Source of the DNA: Borrelia persica No12
GTDB taxonomy: Bacteria > Spirochaetota > Spirochaetia > Borreliales > Borreliaceae
Length of the DNA: 64,000 bases
Direction of reading: 5' to 3'
NCBI RefSeq assembly: GCF_000500045.1
Contig: NZ_AYOT01000146.1
Coordinates: 1 to 64,000 of the forward strand
This document shows positions 40,819 through 49,866 of the stretch, in pieces. The notes under the pieces are model-generated. The model saw only the letters and a program-made list of their open reading frames with translations. It was not told the DNA's origin and ran no database searches. How positions within the stretch are numbered: the first letter of the stretch is position 1; every line of letters begins with the position of its first letter. A program made the translations under genes and the position numbers.

Positions 40819-43305
40819 ATGGATGATTTTGGGCTTCCCATTTATAAATATAAAGATGAATTAATCAAAAAATTAAATACAAATAGTGTCTTAATAGTAG
40901 AAAGTCCAACAGGAAGTGGAAAAACCACGCAAATACCAAGAATAATATACGAAGCAGGACTTGCAAAATTTGGTAAAATTGGTGTTACGCAACCAAGAAG
41001 AATAGCCACAATATCAATAGCAGAATACATTGCAAAACATATTGGTGTAAACCTTGGAGAAGAGGTAGGTTATAAAATAAGATTTCAAGAAGTCATAACT
41101 CCTAAAACAAAAATCAAATTAATGACTGATGGAGTTCTACTACAAGAACTCAAAAAAGATACACTACTTGATGAATATGATGTCATAATAATAGATGAAG
41201 CTCATGAGAGAAGCTTAAATATAGATTTCATATTAGGACTTCTTAAAGATATACTAAGAAAAAGAAAAAATGATTTCAAAGTTATAATTTCATCAGCCAC
41301 AATAAATACAAAAGTATTTTCAAAATATTTTAATAATGCTCCAATACTTAGCATAGAAACAATTACTTATCCTGTACAAATAATCTATAATCCACCACTA
41401 CTTAATACATCAAAATCAATGATACTCAAAATAAAAGAAATCATTAGCGGCATAATCAAAGAAAAAAAAGAAGGCGATATTCTTATATTTTTATCTGGAG
41501 AGAAAGAAATAAAAGAAACAATAAAAGAAATTCATGCATTGAATTTAAAACAAAATCTAATAGTATTACCATTATATGGTCGAATGGCAAAAGAAGCACA
41601 AGAACAAATATTTATGCCTACTCCGAAAAATAAAAGAAAAATCATAGTATCAACAAACATCGCAGAAACATCAATTACAATTGAGAATATTAAGATAGTA
41701 ATTGACAGTGGTAAAGTTAAAACAAACAGATTTCAGATGAAAACACATACCTACTCACTACAAGAAGTACCTATTTCAAAATCATCTGCAACACAAAGAG
41801 CAGGAAGAGCAGGAAGGCTTTCAAAGGGTACATGTTACAGACTATACAAACGAGATGAATATCAATTAAGAGATGAATATCAAAAAGAAGAGATATACAG
41901 AACAGATCTCTCTGAAGTAATATTAAGAATGGCAGATATTGGTATTAAAAATTTTACAAAATTTGACTTTATTTCGAAACCATCAATAAAATCTATTCAA
42001 ACGGCAAGCAACATATTAAAATCTCTAGATGCAATAAATGAAAAAAATGAACTTACAGAAATTGGAAAATATATGATAATTTTTCCCCTAATACCAATAC
42101 ATTCAAGGGCTTTAGTTGAAGCAATGATGCATTACCAACAAGCAATATATCCAACAACAATTGGATTAGCGTTCTTATCAACAAGTGGCATATTTTTATT
42201 ACCTCAAAATGAAGAAATAGAAGCCAGACAAGCTCATCTTAAATATAAAAATCCTCTAGGGGATTTGATAGGATTTATCAATATATTTGAAGATTATAAA
42301 AAAGCCATCAACAAAGAAAATTTTGCAAAAGAAAATTATTTAGACTTACAAGGACTTGAAGAAATTGCCAATGTGCAAAGACAACTTGAAAATATTGTAA
42401 GTAGTTTTGACATACCAATCGTACATAAACATGAAATTGATCTCGAAGGATATTTAAAATCCATAATGAGAGGCATGAAAGATTATATTTGCTTTAAAAC
42501 CTCAAAAAACAAATACAAAACAATAAAAGCTCAAAACGTAGTAATCCATCCTGGTTCACTTATTAACACAGATTCCGTAAAATATTTTGTTGCAGGAGAA
42601 ATTATAGAAACAAGTAAAAGATATGCCAGATCAATTGGAGTACTTAAAAAAGAATGGCTTAATGAGATCCAATTAGAAGAAAATAAAAACTCTCAAACAA
42701 CCACAAAACAACCACAAAATTCCTACAAAAAGGATATCTCAAAAAAAGAAAAGAAACATTTCTTAAAAAACGAAATAACAATTGCAGGAAAAAAATTTAG
42801 TATTCAAAATGAATATAAAAACCAATTAACATTTAGCTTAAAAGAAGTTAAACAATTAATTTCAAAAGGATTAAAAAATGAAGAAGAAAGAGCAATAAAA
42901 AACGTCATTGCAAAATTGACATATGAAAATTTAACAATATTCAAAAATAAAAAATTAATAGAAATAATGCGTATAGTAAATGGTATGGAATCAAATTGGA
43001 CACTTATAAAAACATATGAAAATACAAATGCCAATATCAACGAAATTGATAAAATCAAAAACATCTTAGAATGTACTATGCATTTCATTCAACATCCCAA
43101 TAAAAAGTCCGTCCTTTTTTTGTCACTAAGAAGTGATTATTCTGATAACTTTTGGCTAAAACCCCAAAAAAGCTTTATAGTAGCAATTGAAGAATCAATG
43201 GATAGTATCAAAAGCTTAATTGACAATAAAAACAATATTGCAAAACTCGTTTCTATCAAAAAAACAATAAATAAAGTTTATAAAAAATTAAATTTCTTTT
43301 TTTAA
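40819..43305 (+). CDS. hrpA: HrpA-type DEAH-box RNA helicase
   Basis: This 828-residue ATP-dependent RNA helicase has VESPTGSGKTTQIPR (Walker A, 28-42), TQPRRIATISIAEY, IIDEAHERSLN (DEAH), ISSATINTKVFSKYF (SAT motif), and QRAGRAGRLSKG (motif VI), followed by helicase-associated and OB-fold regions. It is shorter than E. coli HrpA (about 1300) and nearer HrpB in size. In B. burgdorferi the orthologue has a reported role in gene expression and infection. It is translated right behind topA. Confidence 0.95.
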   Translation: MDDFGLPIYKYKDELIKKLNTNSVLIVESPTGSGKTTQIPRIIYEAGLAKFGKIGVTQPRRIATISIAEYIAKHIGVNLGEEVGYKIRFQEVITPKTKIKLMTDGVLLQELKKDTLLDEYDVIIIDEAHERSLNIDFILGLLKDILRKRKNDFKVIISSATINTKVFSKYFNNAPILSIETITYPVQIIYNPPLLNTSKSMILKIKEIISGIIKEKKEGDILIFLSGEKEIKETIKEIHALNLKQNLIVLPLYGRMAKEAQEQIFMPTPKNKRKIIVSTNIAETSITIENIKIVIDSGKVKTNRFQMKTHTYSLQEVPISKSSATQRAGRAGRLSKGTCYRLYKRDEYQLRDEYQKEEIYRTDLSEVILRMADIGIKNFTKFDFISKPSIKSIQTASNILKSLDAINEKNELTEIGKYMIIFPLIPIHSRALVEAMMHYQQAIYPTTIGLAFLSTSGIFLLPQNEEIEARQAHLKYKNPLGDLIGFINIFEDYKKAINKENFAKENYLDLQGLEEIANVQRQLENIVSSFDIPIVHKHEIDLEGYLKSIMRGMKDYICFKTSKNKYKTIKAQNVVIHPGSLINTDSVKYFVAGEIIETSKRYARSIGVLKKEWLNEIQLEENKNSQTTTKQPQNSYKKDISKKEKKHFLKNEITIAGKKFSIQNEYKNQLTFSLKEVKQLISKGLKNEEERAIKNVIAKLTYENLTIFKNKKLIEIMRIVNGMESNWTLIKTYENTNANINEIDKIKNILECTMHFIQHPNKKSVLFLSLRSDYSDNFWLKPQKSFIVAIEESMDSIKSLIDNKNNIAKLVSIKKTINKVYKKLNFFF

Positions 43306-43393
43306 AAGATAAATAAACATTATTTAAGCTAGCATCATATTAAAAGTTGATCTAAACTTAAACTAACAAATAACATATTCATGGAGGTAATAT

Positions 43394-44845
43394 ATGCATA
43401 ATTTAATGAAAAATATGCAAAATCTTGGAAAAGCAGTACAAACTCCTGCTGCTGTTTTACCAATTGCTGGTTTGTTACTAGGATTTGGATATCTTATAAC
43501 ATCAATGACACAACCTTCTGACATTCTAGAACACATTGGCAAATTAATGGAACAATCAGGAAGCGCTATTCTTGGTAATTTACCAATATTATTTGCAATC
43601 GGAACTGGAATGGGTTTATCTAAAAATAACAAAGCAGCTGCAGCACTCGGAGGAGCTGTAGGATATTTAATTTTAAATGCAGGATTATCTACATTTAAAA
43701 TAATTATTAATGAAAAAACCGAATCTGTTAACATGTCTGTTCTAGGCGGTATTATTACAGGAATAAGTTCAGCCATGCTTAGCGACAAAGTAGTAAACTA
43801 TAAAATACCACAATTTTTAGGATTTTTTTCAGGACAAAGACTAGTACCAATAGCTAATGGAATGCTCTCCGTAATACTTGCTATAATTTTTGGTTTTTTA
43901 TGGGCACCAATACAAATAGCCATTAATCAAATTGGAATCTGGATGATAGAAGCTGGCAATTTGGGATTATTTGTATTTGGATTCTTAAATAGATTACTAA
44001 TAATAACAGGACTACATCAACTATTAAATACTCTGGTATATTTTGTATTTGGTGAATATACCACAAGTGATGGGAATATAGTACAAGGAGAAATCACAAG
44101 ATATTTAAATGGAGATCCAACAGCTGGAGGATTCACATCAGGAATGTATCCACCAATGTTATTTGGATTACCAGGTGCAGCTATTGCAATGTACTTAACA
44201 TCTAAAAAAGAACGAAGAAAAGAAATAGGAGGCATTTTACTCTCAGCATCACTCACCTCATTTTTAACAGGAATCACAGAACCAATAGAATACACATTCA
44301 TGTTAGTATCACCACTACTTTATCTAATACATGCTATTCTAACTGGTATATCATTAATCATTACTAACATATTTGAAATACGCATAGCATTTGCACTCTC
44401 AGCAGGAATAATAGATTATTTCTTAATGTTTCCAAAATCAACAAATGCACTGTTAATAATTCCAATAGGACTTATAATTGGCATTACTTACTTCACAATT
44501 TTTATTACATTAATTAAAGCATTTAATATAAAAACTCCTGGTCGGGAAGATGATGTTAATCAAGACACTACTAAATATACTTATAATATATCCCACAATG
44601 ATAATCTTGAAGCAATTATTCAAGCTCTTGGAGGCATAAAAAATATAATAAATATTGATTCATGTTTGACACGACTCAGGGTAGACGTAAAATCTCCCTC
44701 ATTAGTCAATCAAGATTTAATGCATAGTCTTGGAGCTAGTGGAACAATTATCACATCAGGAAATCAAGCCCAAATAATATTTGGTGCAAGATCTGAAGAA
44801 ATTGCAAATTACATAAATCTAAAAATCAATAATAAAAAGAAATAA
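43394..44845 (+). CDS. PTS EIICB permease, NagE-like (N-acetylglucosamine/glucose family)
   Basis: This 483-residue permease imports and phosphorylates a sugar. Residues 1-385 are the membrane EIIC domain. The segments TSGMYPPMLFGLPGAAIAMY, FLTGITEPIEYTFM and NIKTPGRED closely follow E. coli NagE as I remember it. Residues 405-483 are the EIIB domain with phospho-cysteine C424 in NIDSCLTRLRVDV. There is no EIIA domain, so a separate EIIA must supply phosphate. The ribosome-binding site is GGAGG. The gene is flanked by a terminator on its right and stands alone between hrpA and small envelope genes. I do not recall a PTS gene here in B. burgdorferi. Glucose or maltose specificity cannot be excluded. 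Confidence 0.9.
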   Translation: MHNLMKNMQNLGKAVQTPAAVLPIAGLLLGFGYLITSMTQPSDILEHIGKLMEQSGSAILGNLPILFAIGTGMGLSKNNKAAAALGGAVGYLILNAGLSTFKIIINEKTESVNMSVLGGIITGISSAMLSDKVVNYKIPQFLGFFSGQRLVPIANGMLSVILAIIFGFLWAPIQIAINQIGIWMIEAGNLGLFVFGFLNRLLIITGLHQLLNTLVYFVFGEYTTSDGNIVQGEITRYLNGDPTAGGFTSGMYPPMLFGLPGAAIAMYLTSKKERRKEIGGILLSASLTSFLTGITEPIEYTFMLVSPLLYLIHAILTGISLIITNIFEIRIAFALSAGIIDYFLMFPKSTNALLIIPIGLIIGITYFTIFITLIKAFNIKTPGREDDVNQDTTKYTYNISHNDNLEAIIQALGGIKNIINIDSCLTRLRVDVKSPSLVNQDLMHSLGASGTIITSGNQAQIIFGARSEEIANYINLKINNKKK

Positions 44846-44867
44846 ATTTTATTTATTTCTTTTTATT
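44831..44867 (+). terminator. Hairpin overlapping the PTS gene stop
   Basis: Arms 44831-44847 and 44851-44867 pair perfectly over 17 bp around a TTT loop. The right arm is itself T-rich. The left arm contains the TAA stop of the PTS gene. The stem has only one G-C pair, so it is weak per base but long. Confidence 0.5.
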
Positions 44868-44883
44868 CAGATCAAAAGAATGC

Positions 44884-44889
44884 TATAAT
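44884..44889 (+). promoter_or_regulatory. Candidate -10 element for the 44907 gene pair
   Basis: TATAAT stands 17 bp before the ATG at 44907, in the sequence TGCTATAATAC (extended TGC). The -35 region is poor (TTTTAT at 44861-44866, partly in the hairpin arm). A very short leader RNA would result. Confidence 0.35.
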
Positions 44890-44906
44890 ACTCAAAATAA
44901 AACCTC

Positions 44907-45419
44907 ATGTCTTTAACATTATCTAAAATATTATTGACTTTGCTATTAATTAATCCTTCTGTTGCAACAAATAACACAGACAAAAACGATTTTGAAAAAC
45001 TATATAAACTATACATGTTATACGACTTAAACAACAATCTACCAAAAGAACTTGAAACAATAAACGCAATTAAAAATTTAAACTTAGAATATTATTATTT
45101 ACTCATGGCCAAATATCTACTTAAAATCAAAAAATATGAAGAAGCAAATAATTTTTTAAAAAAAATACAAACACCTAAAGACCAAAATACAAAAAATGAA
45201 ATTTTATTATTAAAACTCAGACTTAATGAAGATAAAATAAGTGAGAAAGAAATTAATGATATTTTACAAAAATACAAAGAACTAGATATAAAAATAATTT
45301 ACCTGTTATATAAAATTGCAAAAACAAAAAATGATGAAATATCTTTAAAAATAAAAAATATAATATTAAAAAACTATCCTAAAAGTATTTATTCTTATAA
45401 AATAAAAAGAAATGAATAA
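44907..45419 (+). CDS. Small exported protein with TPR-like helices
   Basis: This 170-residue protein has an N-terminal hydrophobic signal (SKILLTLLLINPSVA) without an obvious lipobox cysteine. The rest is helical, with a TPR-like pattern (YYYLLMAKYLLKIKKYEEAN, KEINDILQKYKELDIKIIYL). It is probably periplasmic. No family is recognised with certainty. It overlaps the next gene by 8 bp, so it is co-translated with the glycosidase-like protein and may act with it. Confidence 0.7.
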   Translation: MSLTLSKILLTLLLINPSVATNNTDKNDFEKLYKLYMLYDLNNNLPKELETINAIKNLNLEYYYLLMAKYLLKIKKYEEANNFLKKIQTPKDQNTKNEILLLKLRLNEDKISEKEINDILQKYKELDIKIIYLLYKIAKTKNDEISLKIKNIILKNYPKSIYSYKIKRNE

Positions 45420-46221
45420 AAAAATTTTATTTGTAATAACATTAGTTTTCATATTAAATACATTATCAGCAGAAAAACTACCCTATCCAAACGAATTACA
45501 AACAAGATATGAAATAATCAAAGGTTCTTTTAAAGAAAGCAATTATGTCATTGTTAAGATTAAAAACAAAGATTTAAAGTTTACAATATCAAAACCTATC
45601 TATGATAAAAAAACGAATAACTATTACTTTAAAGGACAAACTACAAGTCAATTTTTAATTTCTAACAAAGTAGATATTGCAATTAATACCAGTCCATACA
45701 CAATGAAAGGAACTATGTTTTATCCCAATGGTTTATATATATATGATAAAAAAATAATATTTAATGCAAAAAAAGATCAGGGATTAATTATAATAAAAAA
45801 CAACAAAATAATATTAAATCCAAATCACGATGAAATTAAAAATTCTGATTATGGTTTTAGTGGTTTTTTTTCATTAATCAAAAATGGAAAATACACTAAA
45901 AATTTTAAAGACAATAAACATCCAAGAACAATAATAGGTACTGATACAGAAAATAAGCACTTATATCTAATTACAGTAGAAGGAAGAGGCACCAATAATA
46001 GCAAAGGAATTTCATTAAATGAAGCAATAGACTTATCATTAAGTTATGGTGTTGACAATTCTATTAATCTAGATGGTGGTGGTTCAAGCACGCTTGTAAC
46101 AATAGTTAACAATCTTCCCTATAAGCTCAATGCCACATCCAATCTTTTTGGACAAGAGAGAATAGTACCTTTTCACTTAGGAATAAAACTACCTAATCTA
46201 GAAACTTCCAACCAATATTAA
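45412..46221 (+). CDS. Phosphodiester glycosidase-like (NAGPA domain) exported protein
   Basis: This 269-residue protein has a signal peptide (KKILFVITLVFILNTLSA). The C-terminal half matches the NAGPA/DUF2233 family: HPRTIIGTDTENKHLYLITV near residue 165 and the family hallmark GVDNSINLDGGGSSTLV near 215-231. Relatives remove sugar residues linked through phosphodiesters or act on exopolysaccharides and peptidoglycan decorations. It probably works in the periplasm, substrate unknown. It is coupled to the TPR-like gene upstream, and its last 29 bp overlap the end of the gene on the opposite strand. Confidence 0.8.
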   Translation: MNKKILFVITLVFILNTLSAEKLPYPNELQTRYEIIKGSFKESNYVIVKIKNKDLKFTISKPIYDKKTNNYYFKGQTTSQFLISNKVDIAINTSPYTMKGTMFYPNGLYIYDKKIIFNAKKDQGLIIIKNNKIILNPNHDEIKNSDYGFSGFFSLIKNGKYTKNFKDNKHPRTIIGTDTENKHLYLITVEGRGTNNSKGISLNEAIDLSLSYGVDNSINLDGGGSSTLVTIVNNLPYKLNATSNLFGQERIVPFHLGIKLPNLETSNQY

Positions 46222-46741
46222 TTCCCAAAGTAACTTCCGTAGTCAAGCAAGAAACACTACCCGCAGAAAAAGAAGTAGGTGAAATTGAAAGTATAAATAA
46301 AGGTCTAATATAGAGACCTTTGACTTCAGGAATAAAAAGATCTGTAGCAAATCCCAAAGATAAAAATACCAAATTTTGTCTTACAGAACTCAAATCGATC
46401 GTATATTTAATTCCAACAAGAGGAAATAATGTTCTGACATATTCTTTAAATACAATAGGATAAACTCCATAAAACCCAAAAGCAAAATATCTACTATGAT
46501 GACTGGCTAAAAAAGCATCTTTGTAAGATATATCAAAAATAACATAATTAGCATCAAAGTATAAATTGAAATTTATTCCATTATCTACTCTACTATCATT
46601 TTCTAAAGATATATCCATATTACTTTTGCTAGTATAATTAGTAAATTGATAAGAAAAACCGCCTCCAAAAGATAATGGATATGCAAATATTAAATCACAC
46701 AAAGGAAAAAATAAAAATAATAAAAAAACATATTTTTTCAT
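46193..46741 (-). CDS. Small predicted outer-membrane beta-barrel protein
   Basis: This 182-residue protein has a signal peptide ending FAYP and then alternating hydrophobic strands with aromatic girdles (LSFGGGFSYQFTNYT, NFNLYFDANYVIFDISYK, VTLGINIGWKFLD as the last strand). The C-terminal residue pattern, aromatic near the end, fits a barrel of about eight strands. Its function is unknown. It is divergent from the SH3-like lipoprotein at 46829, and tail-to-tail with the glycosidase gene with a 29-bp overlap. Confidence 0.7.
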   Translation of the reverse strand: MKKYVFLLFLFFPLCDLIFAYPLSFGGGFSYQFTNYTSKSNMDISLENDSRVDNGINFNLYFDANYVIFDISYKDAFLASHHSRYFAFGFYGVYPIVFKEYVRTLFPLVGIKYTIDLSSVRQNLVFLSLGFATDLFIPEVKGLYIRPLFILSISPTSFSAGSVSCLTTEVTLGINIGWKFLD

Positions 46742-46828
46742 TGATAATCCTTAAACTTTCTAAAAAGACATTATATTATTAATGCAGTTGTATATCAATA
46801 ATATCTATAATAATATATAAATAATATT

Positions 46829-47188
46829 ATGAAAATAAGATTATCATCCTTAATATTTATAATATTTCTAACATGCAAAACAAAACCAAAGATTCATTTA
46901 ACACAAGAATTTAAATTGCCCAAAAGCAGTATCCTAGGATTTCCCCAAAAAGTGGGAATCATAACAAAAAATTATACTATTTTTAATAATACAATTCAAA
47001 CACAAAATACTAATTATGATTATCTAACAATAATTAGAAAAGATGAAATAGTTAAAATTGAAAAAATAATGCAAGATACAGAACAACACGGAATTAAAGG
47101 TAAATGGATATTAGCAACATACAAAGGTCAAAAAGGATATATCTTTAGCACAGATATCAACATAATAGATAATATAATTATTGAATAA
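46829..47188 (+). CDS. Small lipoprotein with SH3-like domain
   Basis: This 119-residue protein has a lipoprotein signal with lipobox IFLTC (Cys 16). Residues about 45-115 look like a bacterial SH3 fold: KNYTIFNNT, IIRKDEIVKIEKIM and KGKWILATYKGQKGYIFS, the last being the usual W...YKGxxGYI ending. Such domains often bind peptidoglycan or proteins in the periplasm. It stands alone, followed by the 47199-47230 hairpin shared with the convergent bS22 gene. Confidence 0.72.
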   Translation: MKIRLSSLIFIIFLTCKTKPKIHLTQEFKLPKSSILGFPQKVGIITKNYTIFNNTIQTQNTNYDYLTIIRKDEIVKIEKIMQDTEQHGIKGKWILATYKGQKGYIFSTDINIIDNIIIE

Positions 47189-47198
47189 ATTAATAACA

Positions 47199-47230
47199 TA
47201 AATATGTTAGTTTTTTAACTAACATATTTA
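47199..47230. terminator. Bidirectional terminator between the SH3 lipoprotein and bS22 genes
   Basis: A 14-bp perfect stem (47199-47212 with 47217-47230) surrounds a TTTT loop. It lies 10 bp after the plus-strand stop and touches the bS22 stop codon on the minus strand. A-rich and T-rich flanks suit termination both ways. Confidence 0.75.
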
Positions 47231-47326
47231 CTATCTATTTTTCTTTTTATGTCTATTTTTTCTTCTCTTTTTCTTTCGCTTATGAGTAGATATTTTTTTT
47301 AATTTTCTTTTTCTTCCACAAGGCAC
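47231..47326 (-). CDS. Ribosomal protein bS22-like micro-protein (AURKAIP1/COX24 domain)
   Basis: A GTG start at 47326, 9 nt after GGAG, opens a 31-codon frame for a very basic peptide: it begins MPCGRKRKLKKISTHKRKKK and ends KNRHKKKNR. The pattern (M-P-x-G-x-K-R-K, T-H-K-R-K-K, R-K-N-R-H-K-K-K) matches the AURKAIP1/COX24-type small-subunit ribosomal protein of Bacteroidetes and others, named bS22. A cryo-EM study of the B. burgdorferi ribosome reported an unannotated bS22. It lies 16 bp after the miaA stop, at the end of that run, and a terminator follows at once. It is easily missed because of its size and GTG start; an ATG frame 8 nt upstream gives only 17 codons. Confidence 0.82.
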   Translation of the reverse strand: MPCGRKRKLKKISTHKRKKKRRKNRHKKKNR

Positions 47327-47342
47327 GCCTCATATCTCCTTA

Positions 47343-48278
47343 TTAAACAAAAATTAAATCCAAAATGTTCTTCAAATCATCATCTGGATGAAACCACAAA
47401 ACATCAGGAAGCCTATCAAAAAAAGTCATTTGCCTTTTCACATATAAAAATGAATTTTTAACTATCAAATTCATTATATCACTTAACATAGAATAAGGTC
47501 TACTCCTCCACAATAAAAACTCACGATATCCTATTCCTTTAAAAGCTGGTGTTCTCTCATCATATCCTCTCCCCAGCAAGCTTTTAATCTCATCAAGCAA
47601 CCCACAATTAATCATATTTTCCACTCTAGATACTATCCTAGCTCTCATCTCTTCCATAGGCCTTTTTAAGCCAATAGCTAAAATATTATCAAATATCTGC
47701 TCCTTTTGTAAAAACTTACTAATTGGAATACCCGTTTGATAATAAACTTCAAGTGATCTTTTAATTCTATAAATATCATTTTGATTAACTGACTCATATC
47801 TCTCAAAATCGACTCTCTTAAGCTCTTCTAAAAGATAATCTTTACCCATTGTAATAAAAAGATTATTGACATAAAGTCGCACTTCTTCAGAAATAGGAGG
47901 GGTACTAGGCAATCCATACCTTAAATGTTTAAAATAGAAAGCCGATCCCCCTACAAACACAGGAATTTTTTTTTGCTCCCTTAAATTCTCTATTATTTTA
48001 CACGATTCCTTATAAAAAATTCCAAGATTATACTCGTAAATAGGTTCTAAAAAATCTACCAAATGATGCTTTATATGAGATCGCAATTCAATACTAGGCT
48101 TACAAGATGCAATATCAAATTCCTTATAAACTTGAATAGAATCGACATTAATTACTTCTGCTATACCTTTGGGAAAATGAAAGAGAATGTCACTCTTCCC
48201 TACTGCTGTAGGACCAAATATAAAAACTATCTTATTTCTCTTCAATTGAATATACAAATCGCTTTGTAAAGATATCAT
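47343..48278 (-). CDS. miaA: tRNA dimethylallyltransferase
   Basis: MiaA adds a dimethylallyl group to A37 of tRNAs reading UNN codons. The 311-residue protein has the P-loop [12 protein letters not shown] (20-31), the family motif [17 protein letters not shown] near residue 46 and the [17 protein letters not shown] segment near 160. The ATG at 48278 overlaps rpoZ by 47 bp and lacks a good ribosome-binding site; TTG codons at residues 8 and 12 are alternative starts just before the conserved KIVFIFGP. The bS22 gene follows. Confidence 0.95.
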   Translation of the reverse strand: MISLQSDLYIQLKRNKIVFIFGPTAVGKSDILFHFPKGIAEVINVDSIQVYKEFDIASCKPSIELRSHIKHHLVDFLEPIYEYNLGIFYKESCKIIENLREQKKIPVFVGGSAFYFKHLRYGLPSTPPISEEVRLYVNNLFITMGKDYLLEELKRVDFERYESVNQNDIYRIKRSLEVYYQTGIPISKFLQKEQIFDNILAIGLKRPMEEMRARIVSRVENMINCGLLDEIKSLLGRGYDERTPAFKGIGYREFLLWRSRPYSMLSDIMNLIVKNSFLYVKRQMTFFDRLPDVLWFHPDDDLKNILDLIFV

Positions 48279-48429
48279 TAAAAGCTTGACTTACCACTCT
48301 CTCATCAGAAATACTATGTTCTGCCAAAGAAATTTGATCAATAATCTGATCTGTGCGAACTATTACTGCCATCACAAGCTCATAATAGTTACCATCAAAA
48401 TCTTGTATTTTTTTCAACGGGATTCTCAT
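48232..48429 (-). CDS. rpoZ: RNA polymerase omega-like subunit
   Basis: This 65-residue protein resembles the spirochaetal omega subunit, a small RNA polymerase assembly factor that wraps the beta-prime C-terminus. The segment [15 protein letters not shown] corresponds to the omega helix in which the family usually has a R-(Y/F)-x-L-V-x-x-A-x-R-A-R-Q-I pattern, here weakly kept. It lies 20 bp after cmk and overlaps miaA. The assignment rests on size, this motif and my memory that the B. burgdorferi gene at this place (BB0820) carries the name. Confidence 0.65.
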   Translation of the reverse strand: MRIPLKKIQDFDGNYYELVMAVIVRTDQIIDQISLAEHSISDERVVSQAFNDIFTKRFVYSIEEK

Positions 48430-48449
48430 TCCTTTTAAACCTCCTTAAT

Positions 48450-48989
48450 TTATTTAACATGTAAATTTCTTTTCTCTATTTCATTTTTTATCAACTCAAA
48501 AACTTTATTTGCAGACTGATCTGTCGTATCAACTATAAAGTCAGCTACATCTAAATAATTATCAACATCTATATTATACGCAGATAAATACCTCTTAGAA
48601 TCATTATAATCTCTATTAAAAGTACTCATTAAAATATCAGAATACATACCACCTTCTCTGTTGATTATTCTCTCCGCCCGAATTTCTATCTTAGCATAAA
48701 GATATATCTTTAAATCGGCATCCTTTGAAAGCCAAATAGCAAGACGAGACGCAAGAACTGTATTATCTTCTTTTGAGAGTTCTAATAATTTACTATCAAG
48801 ATATTCATCCCAATAATAATCATTTCTGCCAATAATTTCTTGCTCATAAAATGTATCAAAGGGTATATCCCTCTCCCTAGCAATATCATGAAAAGTATAA
48901 TTAATGAGCTTTAAACCATAATGCTTTGCAAGCATTCCACTAACAGTTGTATTTCCACAACCACTTTTGCTAGAAATGGCTATTCTCAT
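48450..48989 (-). CDS. cmk: Cytidylate kinase-like protein
   Basis: CMP kinases phosphorylate CMP and dCMP. The 179-residue protein has the P-loop SSKSGCGNTTVSGMLAK (6-22), with Asn instead of the usual Lys before the threonines, as in the short Cytidylate_kin2 branch. Asp/Arg pairs near residues 93-110 (SRLAIWLSK, IRAERIINRE) form the lid. It is shorter than E. coli Cmk (227), lacking the NMP-binding insert. It overlaps yicC by 4 bp. Confidence 0.85.
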   Translation of the reverse strand: MRIAISSKSGCGNTTVSGMLAKHYGLKLINYTFHDIARERDIPFDTFYEQEIIGRNDYYWDEYLDSKLLELSKEDNTVLASRLAIWLSKDADLKIYLYAKIEIRAERIINREGGMYSDILMSTFNRDYNDSKRYLSAYNIDVDNYLDVADFIVDTTDQSANKVFELIKNEIEKRNLHVK

Positions 48990-49855
48990 TCAATATTCCT
49001 CAGATGTTCCTTTATTTTTTCTAAATTTAATTTCATCTTCAAAACTAAATTCCTAATATCAAGATCAATTGCTTTATTGCTCATCGTTGTGACCTCTCTA
49101 TGCATCTCCTGAGCAATAAACTCCAAAATTTTCCCAGATACCTCATGTTCAAGATTTTTATAAAAATTATTTATATGTGAATATAATCTTATTATTTCTT
49201 CATTAATATCTAATCGAATTGACATCTTAGCAGCCTCTTCTGCAACATTGACATCACTAAAATCATCCATTAATTTTAATAAATTTTCTTTGATACTTAA
49301 AAAAAGTTTATTATTGATATTGCCATGAGCCTCTTGTAAAAATTTTAAATCCTTCTCTATTAACGCAAGAATTGAAATTATGTCTTGTTTAATATTTTCA
49401 CCTTCAAAAATTCTACTCTTATTATAATTTAATAACGTTTCTTCCAAAACTTCTTTAAAAGCATTATAGATTATTGACTGATCCACATCCCCATCATCAA
49501 CAATCAAAGCCCCTCGCAAAGATAAAAAGTCACCAAGACTCAATTCATCTTTAATATTTAAATTACTATTCTGCAATAAACTATCCCTAAGACGCGTAAT
49601 AGCATTAACATAATGAAGATTTAAATTAAAATTAACATTTGGCACTATTTCCTTATAACCTACATATAAAAAAACATTACCTCTCCTTACATAAGTTGAA
49701 ATAAAATTTCTTATATCAAGTTCATAAGCATATAAAACTTCAGGTAATTTAAATTTAAATTCTAAAAATTTACCATTATAAGATTTCAAATTAACACTAA
49801 ACATATAATTTGAAATAGCTTTTTCTAAGTGAAAAAATCCTGTCATACTTTTCAT
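48986..49855 (-). CDS. YicC/YloC-family endoribonuclease
   Basis: This 289-residue protein starts MKSMTGF, the invariant family opening, and ends with the DUF1732 part (GKILEFIAQEMHREVTTMSN, then KAIDLDIRNLVLKMKLNLEKIKEHLRNIE). YicC proteins in E. coli and B. subtilis are now known as hexameric endoribonucleases involved in RNA decay. It lies between murC (11-bp gap) and cmk (4-bp overlap). Confidence 0.92.
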   Translation of the reverse strand: MKSMTGFFHLEKAISNYMFSVNLKSYNGKFLEFKFKLPEVLYAYELDIRNFISTYVRRGNVFLYVGYKEIVPNVNFNLNLHYVNAITRLRDSLLQNSNLNIKDELSLGDFLSLRGALIVDDGDVDQSIIYNAFKEVLEETLLNYNKSRIFEGENIKQDIISILALIEKDLKFLQEAHGNINNKLFLSIKENLLKLMDDFSDVNVAEEAAKMSIRLDINEEIIRLYSHINNFYKNLEHEVSGKILEFIAQEMHREVTTMSNKAIDLDIRNLVLKMKLNLEKIKEHLRNIE

Positions 49856-49866
49856 TTAAAATACCT

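Noticed and set aside
47276-47332. ATG-started 17-codon frame just upstream of the bS22 start
   Set aside because: It has the same ribosome-binding site but stops early and matches nothing; the GTG frame matches a ribosomal protein family over its full length.
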